Shown here piece by piece: positions 9,722 to 19,297 of a stretch of 64,000 nucleotides of DNA (positions are counted from its first letter, which is position 1; each line of letters opens with the position of its first letter). Both the position numbers and the translations under genes were made by a program. The stretch comes from Pleodorina starrii. Lineage: Eukaryota > Chlorophyta > Chlorophyceae > Chlamydomonadales > Volvocaceae. The notes beneath the pieces are model-generated. The model searched no databases. It was not told the origin of the DNA and saw only the letters and a program-made list of their open reading frames with translations. Location: contig BRXU01000016.1 of NCBI GenBank assembly GCA_030267565.1, forward strand, positions 2,498,501 to 2,562,500, written 5' to 3'.

Positions 9722-11578
9722 TCACCGTCGGCGCTGTCCTTTGACGCGCCTGTGCCGAGATGTAGGCTTAACCCGGGGAGGCGGTGCCTGGGTGCGCTTA
9801 GTGAGGAAGGCATCGACCTCCTCGGCAACCAAGGAATCCCTTCGAAGGGACTCTTCAGGCTCCCAAGTGTTATGTTCGGGACCAAATCCGGCCCATTTTA
9901 CAAGAAATTCGCGGCGTGTTTTACGCCCGATTTTGCGTTCCCGTACGTCGATGATACTGTCCACGCTCCAGTACTCCTCGCCTTCCAGTACAAAGGCGGG
10001 CGGCGGTTGATAAGTGCCGTCACCTTTGTAAGGCTTTAGGAGCGAAACGTGGAAGACTGGATGAATTTTGTATCCCGCTGGCAAGTCAAGTTTGTAGGCC
10101 ACCGAACCTACGCGCGCCAGGATTTTGAAGGGCCCAATGTATTTGGGCAGCAACTTCTTTGCGCCAGGGGACTTCAACGTAATGTTGGATGTAGAGAGCA
10201 ACACGTTTTCTCCAATGTCAAACGAGATATCCTCTCGTTTGCGGTTATAGGCAGTGCGTTGGCGATCCTGAGCCGCTTTCAGGTGCCTGTGGGCCGCAGC
10301 GATGCGTTCCCGCATAATGGAAGCAAACTCTTTGGCCGATGGGACTTTGCCATTCTCCAATTCGATGTCAACATCCGCGGGAACCCGAGGTTGGTGACCC
10401 GAATTGAGCATGAACGGCGTTGTATTGGTACTGCTCTGCTTCGAGTTATTGATTGCAAACTCGATTAAGGGCAGATGTCTGTCCCAATCATCCTGCGTCG
10501 GATTGACGTAGTGCCGAAGGGTTTCTTCCAAGAGCCGGTTCATGCGCTCCGTTTGACCGTCCGTTTGCGGATGGTAAGCGGTGCTCATGCGTAGTTTGGT
10601 GCGAAGGCTCTTAAACAGCTCCTGCCAAAAATGACCAGTGCATTGGGTTCCACGGTCAGACACCAGGGACCTGGACAGCCCATGATGCTTGAAAACGTGT
10701 TCGAGGTACAGCCACGCTATCTCCTCAGCACTGACGTCGGTGTGAGTGGCAGCAAAGTGCACCATTTTGCTGAGCCGATCCACAAACACAAGTACGGCGT
10801 CGTGGCCCTTAGCGGTTTTCGGTAGCTGCGTGATCAAATCGAGTGACACGCTCTCCCAATTTGTCTCCGGTATTGGAAGGGGCTGTAGCTTTCCATACGG
10901 CTTATGGTTGGAAGGCTTGTTGCGCTGGCATTCGGGGCATCTTCCGACATACTCGGCCACGTCTGCGTCCAGAGTGGGCCACCAGTACGAGCGGGAAATA
11001 ACTTCCTTTGTGCGGCTTATTCCTCTATGCCCAGATGTGATACTGTCATGGTATTCAGCCATGATCAGATCGCGCAACCCGTCAGCGTCGGGGATCACCA
11101 CCCGTTGGCCTTTTTGCCAGAGGCCTCGCGACGTGTTATAGTACAGCCCAGCTATCCGTAATGGGTCAGCAAAGGATGGGTCCTTGTGGTACCCTCGCTG
11201 GATCCGCGTCAAGAGATCAGCGACGATGCTTGACCGTGTGAGCGCAGCTGCCACCGTAGGCTCGTGTACCCTGCTAATAGGGTCGGCCACGTTAATTCTG
11301 CCCGGACGATATTCCCATTCGAACTTGAAACGAGAAAGGTATTCCATCCAGCGCGCTTGGCGTCGCGAAAGCAAATTATTGCTTTTCTGGTCTTGCAGAT
11401 ATACCAGGGGTTGGTGATCGGTGACTAAAGTGACGTGCTGTGCCCCGTCAAGATAGCACCTCCATTCGGTTAACGCATGGATAACCCCAAGGCATTCCTG
11501 GTCGGTGGTTGTGTAGTTTATCTCCGCAGGAGTAAACTTCTGGCTTGTGTAAGCCACCGGCCGACCGTCCTGCAAGAG
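9722..11578 (-). CDS. Chromovirus pol 3' part: RNase H, integrase, chromodomain
   Basis: An open frame of about 617 codons. It begins inside the RNase H region (LQDGRPVAYTSQKF, then VTDHQPLVYL). Next is the integrase zinc-binding region, with histidines around EYHDSITSGHRG and the cysteine pair CPECQRNK. The DDE core shows an aspartate in LVFVDRLSKM, a second in LVSDRGTQC and the glutamate in GQTERMNRLLEE. The C terminus carries a chromodomain (EEYWSVDSIIDVRERK, FLVKWAGFGPEHNTWEPEES), which marks a chromovirus and normally guides integration to particular chromatin. The frame is intact here, but the upstream half of RNase H lies beyond the nested insertion at 13351. Confidence 0.93.
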   Translation of the reverse strand, partial: LLQDGRPVAYTSQKFTPAEINYTTTDQECLGVIHALTEWRCYLDGAQHVTLVTDHQPLVYLQDQKSNNLLSRRQARWMEYLSRFKFEWEYRPGRINVADPISRVHEPTVAAALTRSSIVADLLTRIQRGYHKDPSFADPLRIAGLYYNTSRGLWQKGQRVVIPDADGLRDLIMAEYHDSITSGHRGISRTKEVISRSYWWPTLDADVAEYVGRCPECQRNKPSNHKPYGKLQPLPIPETNWESVSLDLITQLPKTAKGHDAVLVFVDRLSKMVHFAATHTDVSAEEIAWLYLEHVFKHHGLSRSLVSDRGTQCTGHFWQELFKSLRTKLRMSTAYHPQTDGQTERMNRLLEETLRHYVNPTQDDWDRHLPLIEFAINNSKQSSTNTTPFMLNSGHQPRVPADVDIELENGKVPSAKEFASIMRERIAAAHRHLKAAQDRQRTAYNRKREDISFDIGENVLLSTSNITLKSPGAKKLLPKYIGPFKILARVGSVAYKLDLPAGYKIHPVFHVSLLKPYKGDGTYQPPPAFVLEGEEYWSVDSIIDVRERKIGRKTRREFLVKWAGFGPEHNTWEPEESLRRDSLVAEEVDAFLTKRTQAPPPRVKPTSRHRRVKGQRRR

Positions 11579-11610
11579 GATGGCACCCGCAGCTCACCCT
11601 GACAATTCGA

Positions 11611-11664
11611 GTCCACTACTGGAGTGGGCAACTAAACCCACTCGACTAGTGGACAACGTTCGAA
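11611..11664 (+). repeat. Left subterminal inverted repeat with internal palindrome
   Basis: Nested arms GTCCACTA/TAGTGGAC and GAGTGGG/CCCACTC enclose a short A-rich loop. It matches, in inverse orientation, the block at 13270-13322. Confidence 0.75.
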
Positions 11665-11910
11665 CAGGCAATTACAGCGTTCCTTCTTGCTTCTTTTACA
11701 CAAATATTATTTTATGTATTAATCAGGCTCGAACTGTGAAGGTGACGTAAGATGTGGCAGTCCTGCCGCGTACCCGCAGTACGCGTGGTCTGTGGTGTTA
11801 CGAGAGACTCTTCACCCGACGAGCCACCAATACAGTATCACCTTACTTAAACTCTTTAACACTTTGACAGCACGCCGCAAAGAACGCTATGATGGTATCG
11901 AAGTGGTAGG

Positions 11911-12447
11911 ATGTCCAGGCAAAAGCATCGTAAGTCTCTTTTCGCGGATATAGAAGACGATGACCAAAAACAAACAACTCGTGTTCCAAAGATTCCTTGG
12001 AAACGGAAGACGCGTGAAGAAATGCTTGAGGATCACGAGCCTGCGCCAGTGAAAAAACGCAGTCGCCCCGGCCCGGAGTACTATGCTGAACTTACGCGCA
12101 GTGCTGCTGAGTCCGCAGCAGAGCGTGCGGCAGCGCGTGCCGCGGCGCCGGCTTTGCCGCCTGGTGATGCTGATCCCGGTCTCGGCGCCGCTGCGCAAGG
12201 CACCGATGACGCTGAGGGGGCATACGATGACGGATCCGACGAACCTGGCATCGCTTGGCAGCGGCAGCCGAGTTCAACCAACCTGGAAGCCGAGTTCAAC
12301 CAACGAGTACAAGAACGGCTACCAAAGCAGTGTCCTCAGTGCCTTTCGTCGGTTGGGCTGCGACGGTGCCTCAGGCCTACCCTGGAGACCCATGGGCCAG
12401 GGGACGGCGGCTGGCAAAGGTTGGACTTTTGCAGCAAAAACACGTAG
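11911..12447 (+). CDS. Hypothetical protein of the nested element
   Basis: A 178-codon frame. Its N-terminal 70 residues are strongly basic with alternating acidic patches (FADIEDDDQ, PWKRKTREEM, PVKKRSRPGPEYY), followed by an Ala-rich, DG-rich linker. It could be the N-terminal exon of a transposase or a DNA-binding accessory protein. That is a guess: no catalytic motif is visible, and the last 35 codons run into the 169-bp tandem repeat, where the frame stops. A 133-codon frame on the opposite strand (12768-13169) is equally unassigned. Confidence 0.4.
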   Translation: MSRQKHRKSLFADIEDDDQKQTTRVPKIPWKRKTREEMLEDHEPAPVKKRSRPGPEYYAELTRSAAESAAERAAARAAAPALPPGDADPGLGAAAQGTDDAEGAYDDGSDEPGIAWQRQPSSTNLEAEFNQRVQERLPKQCPQCLSSVGLRRCLRPTLETHGPGDGGWQRLDFCSKNT

Positions 12448-12752
12448 GGTACCGTTTTCAGACATGGGGAATCGATTGGTGAAGTCAGATTTGCAATTTG
12501 ACCGACATGCCGGAAGGCCACTTGGGCTGCGACGGTGCCTCAGGCCTACCCTGGAGACCCATGGGCCAGGGGACGGCGGCTGGCAAAGGTTGGACTTTTG
12601 CAGCAGAAACACGTAGGGTACCGTTTTCAGACATGGGGAATCGATTGGTGAAGTCAGATTTGCAATTTGACCGACATGCCGGAAGGCGACTTGGGCTGCG
12701 ACGGTGCCACAGGCCTACCCTGGAGACCCATGGGCCAGGGGACGGCGGCTGG
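12355..12752. repeat. 169-bp tandem repeat, about 2.4 copies
   Basis: Copies start at GGGCTGCGACGGTGCC at 12355, 12524 and 12693. The first two are nearly identical over 169 bp and the third stops after about 60 bp. The period is not a multiple of three, so the repeat is not a coding module. Confidence 0.92.
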
Positions 12753-13269
12753 ACCAACGAAGCGCGGTCAGGGCCTCTCCTTACCGGTACGGTTACTGAA
12801 CATTGTCTCATTGTGCCCTTGATAATCCACTAAGCACTCTTCGCAAGCCAGGTGCCGCAGGTCGCGAGGCTCTAGGAACGGCTCTTTCGTGACCTCGTCC
12901 GCCCGGACCGTGAACGGGTTTGTAGTGAAAGAAGCGTTGGGTGGTCTGCCCACGCATTCCTGATGAAAAAAGCGACCCGAGAGGCAGTCTTCGCCCCGAT
13001 TTGAGCTAGAAAGAAGAAGTTCCGTCTTCTTCTTATCCGCCGCTGAGACCGGGGCCTTCAGGGACCCGAAGAATTGTAAGAATGCTTTTCCTACACAGGT
13101 TGTCTTGCGAGGCGCAGGGTGCTGGTCGGGTCTGATAGAGCAAGGCGTGATGCAGCAGCGTTTGGTCATTTCCGCAGCGCACTGGTCATTTCAAATTATG
13201 AAAGTTGTATAAGGACTGCACATTTGAAGAGTCTAATCCTAGTGGTCTCGGGTAATAAAAAACGTAGCT

Positions 13270-13322
13270 TTGAACGTAGTCCACTCCCAAAGTGGACCTC
13301 ATTACCCAGTCCATGAGTGGAC
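13270..13322 (-). repeat. Right subterminal inverted repeat
   Basis: On the minus strand it reads GTCCACTCATGG...AGTGGACTACGTT and aligns with the left repeat over about 50 bp with several mismatches. Confidence 0.75.
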
Positions 13323-13350
13323 ACCGTACGACCCCCTAAGATGGCACCCG

Positions 13351-14160
13351 TCCCGAATACGGACGCGTCGGACCAAACCTCAAAAGGTTTGTCCAGTTCT
13401 GGCAGAACTAACACCGGTGCGTTCGTAAGTGCGTGCTTCACGCCATTAAACGCGGATTGGCATTCCGGTGTCCAATCCCAAGGTACTTGAGCACCCGTCA
13501 ATGACGTGAGTGGGGCAACGAGCGATGAATAACCCTGTATAAATCGCCTAAAATAATTCGCTAATCCCAGGAATGACCTGAGACGCGAAACGTTTGTGGG
13601 AGTGGCCCAGTCCTGTACCACTTTTACTTTAGACGGGTCGACCTTAAGGCCGTCCCTGCCCACGATGTGCCCCAAAAACTTCAATTCCGCTTTATTGAAG
13701 TCGCACTTAGGCAATTTTGCCCTGAACTTGTGCTCACGTAACAGCTCAAGTACAATACGGAGGTGCCGTACGTGTTCTTGTGCCGTTTTAGAAAAATAAG
13801 TATATCGTCCAAATATACGAGAACAAATCGACCAATGTGCTCCCGAAAAATCGTTGCCATGGTGGATTGGAACGTTGCGGGCGCATTAGTCAGGCCGAAA
13901 CAAAGGACCTTGAACTGAAACTGTCCCTCAGGCGTGAGGAAGCTCGTTTTAGGTCTGTCCTCAGGTGTAATGCGGATTTGATAGTAACCCTGTTGCAAGT
14001 CAAGGCTTGAAAAGACTTTTGCGCCTTGCAACTGGTCGAAGAGGTCGGTTATGGACGGCATTGGGTATCTCCGCTTGACGGTGATTTTGTTCAATGCTCT
14101 ATAATCCAAACACATTCGAAGGGTCTTGTCTTTCTTCTTGGCCATTCTTGGTCGGCGAAG
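13351..14160 (-). pseudogene. Chromovirus reverse transcriptase, N-truncated and frameshifted
   Basis: RT motifs are recognisable on the minus strand: LRMCLDYRALNKITVKRRYP, FSSLDLQQGYYQI, FGLTNAPATFQ and the catalytic YLDD in FVLVYLDDILIF. Immediately after YLDD, near 13795, the frame shifts within a T-rich run. The continuation (PKCDFNKAELKFLGHIV, then LRSFLGLANYFRRFI) is in another frame and enters RNase H (WSDASVFGTGAIL) before the nested insertion at 13350. Everything upstream of the RT LRMC box, including gag and protease, is absent. Confidence 0.9.
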
Positions 14161-14183
14161 GCGACCTAGAACTCGATGCCAAT

Positions 14184-14558
14184 TGTAACGTTTAAGCTAC
14201 GCTACGCAGCGGAAGGGAAACTCACCGAGGTACCAGGCGTCGCCGAGACGACGACCGAAGAACGACCAGCGGAAGGAGACGAAGACGGCGCCCACCTAAA
14301 CAGCTTACCAAGCACTAATCTAACTAATATCAGAAACATACAGTAGTAAGAGGTGGTGTCAACAGACACCTGAGAAATAGAATTCAATCCCATAAGCTCC
14401 ACCAGTCGGCATATGAGGCCGACGCCTTGAGATCTTGATGTACGACAGGGCTCCGCAATTATCGTCTCCAACTAATCCAACGGTCGTTCCTCACTTTAGT
14501 GAGTTCCGTTAACCATTGGTTATAAGTCGGAAATATTATAAGTATAATTATCGTTACA
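14184..14558 (-). repeat. 5' LTR of the chromovirus
   Basis: 375 bp, TGTAACG...CGTTACA, the upstream LTR in element orientation. A TGG triplet lies two bases inside the internal region, but the sequence there also reads as RT coding sequence, so a primer-binding site cannot be distinguished. Confidence 0.95.
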
Positions 14559-15460
14559 TGTACGAACCGTTTGAACCTGCTGGGTGAGCCATTTTACATT
14601 GAACCCGACGGAAGGCATCATGAGACATCGGCGCAGACCGCACCTGACACACACGGCTGCGGCCGAAGGAAGCCCAAACCGTGGAAAGCTAAGCGGGGCC
14701 AAACGACCACAGACTGGACCCGGAAACGCAAACCCTACCTAAGGGGGGAAACCCCTCATGGCAAGAGCACCCACAGCGGAGGGATAATGACCAGGCAGGG
14801 TCAAGAAGCCAACCGGGCCACCTCCACCACCCAACAAAGTACAGGGCACCCTACCAGGGGAAGTTCAAAGAGACGAACGCTCAGGGGTGACTCTCATGGA
14901 TTTGGCGGCCGGTCGGTCCGTGGGGGGTAACGTTGGCCGGAGCCTACCTCCGTCATGCCAGCCAATCTACGTACCCGGTAATGCCAGCCACTCTCCATTC
15001 GGCTTTAGCGACATTTTCGTTGCCAGTGTCAGACATTTCCATTGTCAGTCATGGGGGGTTCCGGCTTCCGGGCAATGCTCCACGTAGCTACGCTGGACGG
15101 CTTTCCGCAGCCGGGACACCGTCGTTCGTTCGTCTTATTTGCCAATAGCCAATGTCATCCCCACGCAGATGTTGGCCCCATGCTTTGCTCAGGCGCCAAC
15201 ACTGTACCAATCCCCCCTTGCTTGGGGCTGCCTTCAACTTTGCGCCGCGCCAAGACATCCATCGCGCCACTGCCAACACTTCCCGACCGACCCAAACCGC
15301 TGGAAGTACGACATCCCTCCCTCCCAGGAGTCACATGCCTCAGCCCGGGTGGCGCCCAGCTGTCGACTCCAACTCCGAAATGCTGCACAGCGGTGGAGGT
15401 CAACGCAGCAGTACGGCCCTAACCCACGCCCTCCGCCCCTCGCCCCCGCCACCCCCACGA
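14559..15460. other. Intergenic / 3' flank of the MYND gene, no gene recognised
   Basis: It starts with the right TGTAC duplication. A 119-codon plus-strand frame (14571-14930) is basic and low-complexity with no recognisable domain. The stretch nearest 15460 is presumably the MYND gene's 3' UTR. Confidence 0.5.
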
Positions 15461-18400
15461 TCACCCGCTCCGCCGCACCGCGCACGCCACCTTGTGCCCC
15501 GCCCGCCAGTGCGCCGTCTGGCACTCCCTGCAGCAGTACGACACTGCACCGCAGCCGCCGCACGCCCGCAGCGCCACCGCTGCCTCGCTGTCGCCCTCCA
15601 GCCGGGTGCACGCGGGGTTGGCGCAGGCGGGCAGCGGCAGCAGCAGCACCCTGCGGCGCGCATCCTCCGGCGTCGTCAGGGCGCGCAACAGCTGGTAGTC
15701 ATTGGACCCACCATTCAGCGCGGCGCGGCGCAGCCGCCCCAGCGCCGGGTGGCCCATGATATCGAGCCGCGACCGGCCGCCGAGGCAGCCCTCCGCATCA
15801 TCGGACCCCTCACCGCCCGTTGCCGCGGCGCCACTCCCCCGGCAGCGCGCCTCCTCCACCTCCTCCAGGAGTTTCAACAGATCCGCCACCCCAGGTCTGC
15901 ACACCTGCCCCCGCCGCATCAGCTCCGAATGCAGCGAGAGCAGCGCCTTGCGCGACCAGGGGCCGCCCCGCGGCTGGCCTCCCCCGGCAGCGGCAGCGGC
16001 AGCTCCGCCTCCGCCGCTCGCCGTCGACTGCAGGAGCACCTCCTCCGGGCAGGCAGCTGTCAGCAAGCAGCAGGCGTTGACCATGCTTGCCAACAACTCG
16101 GTGTCTGCTTTGGCCGCATCGACGGGGCGCTCCACCCTACGTAGCATCCTGCCCAGGAGCTCTACGGTGCCCAACTCCTCCATCAGGAAGTGCCGCCAGC
16201 CGCGAGCGAGCCCGCCGGTCCCACCGCCGAAAGCACTGCTGCTGGTATGGCAGCTGCCGGGGTCGCTGCCAGGGAGCTCGCCTCCCTCGGGGTTGCTGCG
16301 CTCGCTGGCGCCACCGCCGCCGCCGCTGTCGCCGCCGCCATCGGCACCGCCGCCTACAGCGCTGCCGCCGGGGCCGCTGCTGGCCGCACACTCGTCCATG
16401 CACACGCCTGGCAGCAACAGCAGCAACCACTCCAGCAGCAAGAACTGCACGCAAGTCAGGCCCACCGTGTCCGACCGAACGTGCCGCCGCCAGGACGCAC
16501 CCAGCATCCCGGAGAGGAGCGGCAGCCACTCGCAGGCCGCGTACGACACCATAAGGCCCAGCTGAGCGGTGGCTGCACTTAACTGCGGCCGCAGCTCCAG
16601 GGGATGCTGCTGCTGCTGTTGTTGGTCGCCGCCCGCTGCCACACACCCTCCCTCGACCCAATCCCCCAGGAGGCCCAGCAGGGTCCCCAGGCAGCTGGTC
16701 GCGAGGTCCACCACACAGCGGCTGAAGACGTCGTCGGACTCACAGGGTACTCGGCGGAGGAGCTTGGTGAGGGTGGCCAGCAGGGCCGCTGCTTGCCGCG
16801 GCTCGCCGTGCGCCAGGAGGGGGCCGAGGCCGAGCTGCGCGCCGGCGGATGACTGGCTGGGGTCGGTCGACAGCAGGCGCTCGATGAGGCCCTGCGCGAT
16901 CTCGCGCTGGGGGCTTGGCGACTGGGACGCCTCCCTGCCGGCGCGGCGGAGCAGGGCCTCCAGTCCAGGCAGCAGCTCCCCCGCCAGCGCCGCTTGCACC
17001 TCGGGTGACGGGGCGGCGGGTGAGGAGGACGGACCTGGTGGGGAGCGCGCGGAGTGTCCGGGCAAAGCCATGGGCTGAAGGTCGCGGGCGCGCATCGAGC
17101 ACCAATCGTGTCGGAACCTCCCAAGCGCCGACGTGGAGAAAAGCCAGCGCAGGGTTGGTGGCACGCACCGGACCCGGCTAGACCCCGTCTAGGCGGGCTT
17201 TATGGGGCTTACGTCCCGGTACCATGTCTCCGTGTGCGACTTGTCCACCCGTGTGCGAGGGGCATCAGGACGTGTCCTCATCCCGTGTACCGCATCCAGC
17301 GCCACCGCCACCTTGCCCCCGTCCCCCGTCCTCCCCGGTCCCCGGAAATCTCCTTCCTGCTCACCTGCCCCAGTCAGAGGCGCCACCAGCAGTCCGCCCA
17401 TCTGCTGCAGCTTCACCTTGTCCGCCTCCGTCATGGCGTGCTGAGCCGCCTCCAGCGCCAGCCGCCACCACTCCGCCGCCTCGGCCACATAGGCTGCCGA
17501 GCCGGACGCCGCTGCCCCCCGGCCCTCCTCCGACTGCTGCCGGGTCGCCGGCAGGTTGTCCAGCGCACAGGACAGACCCCAAACAGCCACTTCGGCGGTG
17601 CTCGCCTGGTCCAACAACAACGCGACATGGCGGGGTTGTGCGGCGGAGGTAGAAGCGGAGGCGGAGGCGAAGGCCGAGGCGGGTGCTGCGCTGCTGCTGC
17701 TGCTGCTGCCCGCGGCTCCCAGCTGCAGCTCGCTCGCCGCTGCCGCTGCGTCGTACTTGGCCGTCGTGACCGCTAGCCGCACCCAGCGCAGCGCCAGGCA
17801 CCGCGCGGCGCGCCTGCTGAGCTGGCTCGCCTCCCGGCTGTACGACACCGCAGATGTGTAGGCGAGGACCGCCGGCGGATGCAGCCGGCCCACGTACATG
17901 AGCTGGGGCGACGGCTCGTGCGCTACGTCTTTGGCCCACCACAAGGTCAGGCGCGCCAGCAGGTCGGCGGGCATGCCGTACGCGGGGCCCTCGTCGGCTA
18001 TCACCAGCGCCACCAGCCCGTGTACCAGGACTGTGAAGTTGGCGCACTGGCCGCGCTTGATGTCCTCCAGCTGGCGGCGCAGGGACGAGCCGGGCGGAGC
18101 CCTGTCGCTGTAGACGCTCGCATACACGTGAATGAGAGGCAGCGCCGCCAGCCCGACAATCTTGTCCGCCCTGCTGGCCGGCGAGTTGTCCGACGAGTTG
18201 CTCTTGCTCCTCCCCCGCCCGGTCCCCTGGGGGCTCCTGGCCGAGGCCCCCGGCGAGCTCCTCGCCAGCCCCATCAGCAGCCGCGCCGCGTGCTCCAGCA
18301 CGTTGCTCTCCGCCAGCGCCGCCGCCAGCTCCACCGTGTAGCTGTGCGGCGCCACCGGCAGCTGGTGAACCTGCCTCGGCAGCCGCCTGCCGCCGGGTAC

Positions 18401-19297
18401 CTCCATCCGCCCGAACGCCAGCGCGCTCAGCCCCTCCACCAGTTGCAGGGTGTCGATCAGGAGGTCCCCGGCCCGCTGCCGCATCTCCGCCGGGCCCACC
18501 GCCCCCTCGGGCAGCGCCGCCAGCTGGTCTGCCGCCGCCGCCAGCTGCTGCGCGGCGGCCTGCAGGCTCTGCGCCCGGATCAGCCTGTGCGCAAACTCCG
18601 TCAGGAGGTGGAGGTGCAGCTGCGGCGGGGCCGGCGCGGCTGCAGCCGACTGGGGCGGCTGCTGCGTCTGCTGCTGCTGCTGCGGCTGATGTTGCTGCGG
18701 CGGGTTGGGTCCGTCGGCGGACAACATGAGCACGGACGCCACCCGCAGAGCGCAGGAAAACGCTTCCCGCTGCAACAGCGTCACGCGGCTCGAGCCCACG
18801 CCGCCGCTGCCGGTGCTGCTGCCGCTGCCGCCGCCGCCTGGCGCTGCCTGCTGCCAGGGCATGCGCACCGCTACCACCGTCAGCCGCAGCAGCGTCATTG
18901 CGGCGGCGCCTTGGTCCAGTGCCAGGACCGCATTCACCGCATTCATCAGCTCCCATGTCGCTGCTGGCCCTTCCGCCCTGTGGTAATGTATCGACAGGTC
19001 CTCGAAGCGCTCGTCCAGGGCGTCCAGTTCGCGTGCCAGGTCCTCCACCTCGCGAGCGGACAGCGCCTGCCAGGACGGGTCGCGGCCTTCGAAGCCATCG
19101 ACGGAGGCTGAGGACGGCGAGGAGGGGAAGAGGCGGTCGACCGTTGCGCCAACGCGGCGTAGCTTTGTGACCGTGTCGTCCAGCGGGAAGCCGGTGGAGA
19201 GGCGGACCGCGGCCGGGGCGGCCGAGGCGCTGCCCCGCTCACGGCCGCTGCTGTGGGCCGCCTTCCCTCCGCTCTGAGAGGGCTTTCCGCGCGGCAT
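15461..19297 (-). CDS. Large MYND-type zinc-finger protein
   Basis: Two exons in my model: 19297-17365 and 17034-15461, separated by a 330-bp intron with donor GCAG|GTGAGC and acceptor CCACCAG|GT. The junction is phase 1 on both sides and yields 1168 residues. The protein is mostly Ala/Gln-rich alpha-helical sequence with several Ser/Gly/Gln linkers. The C terminus is a MYND finger: CANPACTRLEG, then CGGCGAVSYCCRECQTAHWRAGHKVAC, with the full C/C-C/C-C/C-H/C spacing. MYND fingers bind proline-rich partners. This architecture, a long helical protein with a terminal MYND, is a large family in Chlamydomonas of mostly unknown function. The ORF starting at 17164 is intron plus exon 2, not a separate gene. 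Confidence 0.85.

Larger units (their letters stand above)
11590..13339. mobile_element. Nested element of unknown class with hairpin-forming subterminal inverted repeats
   Basis: This segment interrupts the chromovirus RNase H reading frame. It is flanked by 11-bp direct repeats GATGGCACCCG (11579-11589 and 13340-13350), and removing it together with one repeat makes the pol frame continuous. Subterminal inverted repeats of about 50 bp lie at 11611-11664 and 13270-13322 (GTCCACT...GTGGAC...ACGTT). Each is itself internally palindromic and could fold into a hairpin. I see no clear terminal inverted repeat at the extreme ends. It holds a plus-strand ORF (11911-12447) and a 169-bp tandem repeat. 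The 11-bp duplication is longer than usual for hAT and within the range of Mutator-like elements, but I cannot assign a superfamily. Confidence 0.75.
9303..14558 (-). mobile_element. Ty3/gypsy chromovirus LTR retrotransposon, internally deleted
   Basis: The element has two 375-bp LTRs beginning TGTAACG and ending CGTTACA, flanked by the 5-bp target duplication TGTAC (9298-9302 and 14559-14563). On the minus strand the order after the 5' LTR is RT, RNase H, integrase, chromodomain, polypurine tract, 3' LTR, which is the Ty3/gypsy order. Gag, protease and the start of RT are missing: sequence for the middle of RT begins within about 50 bp of the 5' LTR. A second element is nested inside (11590-13339). 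The two LTRs differ at only one base by eye (A near 9575 versus G near 14456), so the insertion is recent even though the element is defective. Confidence 0.93.

Noticed and set aside
14160..14183. Primer-binding site next to the 5' LTR
   Set aside because: TGG occurs two bases in, but the sequence also fits RT coding sequence (the internal region is deleted), and I could not match a tRNA 3' end.
15152..16661. Long plus- and minus-strand frames overlapping the MYND gene
   Set aside because: Shadows in GC-rich DNA; only the frame ending in the MYND finger shows a domain.
17361..18956. 531-codon minus-strand frame within MYND exon 1
   Set aside because: Gly/Ala/Arg-rich shadow; the overlapping frame continues in phase to the MYND finger.
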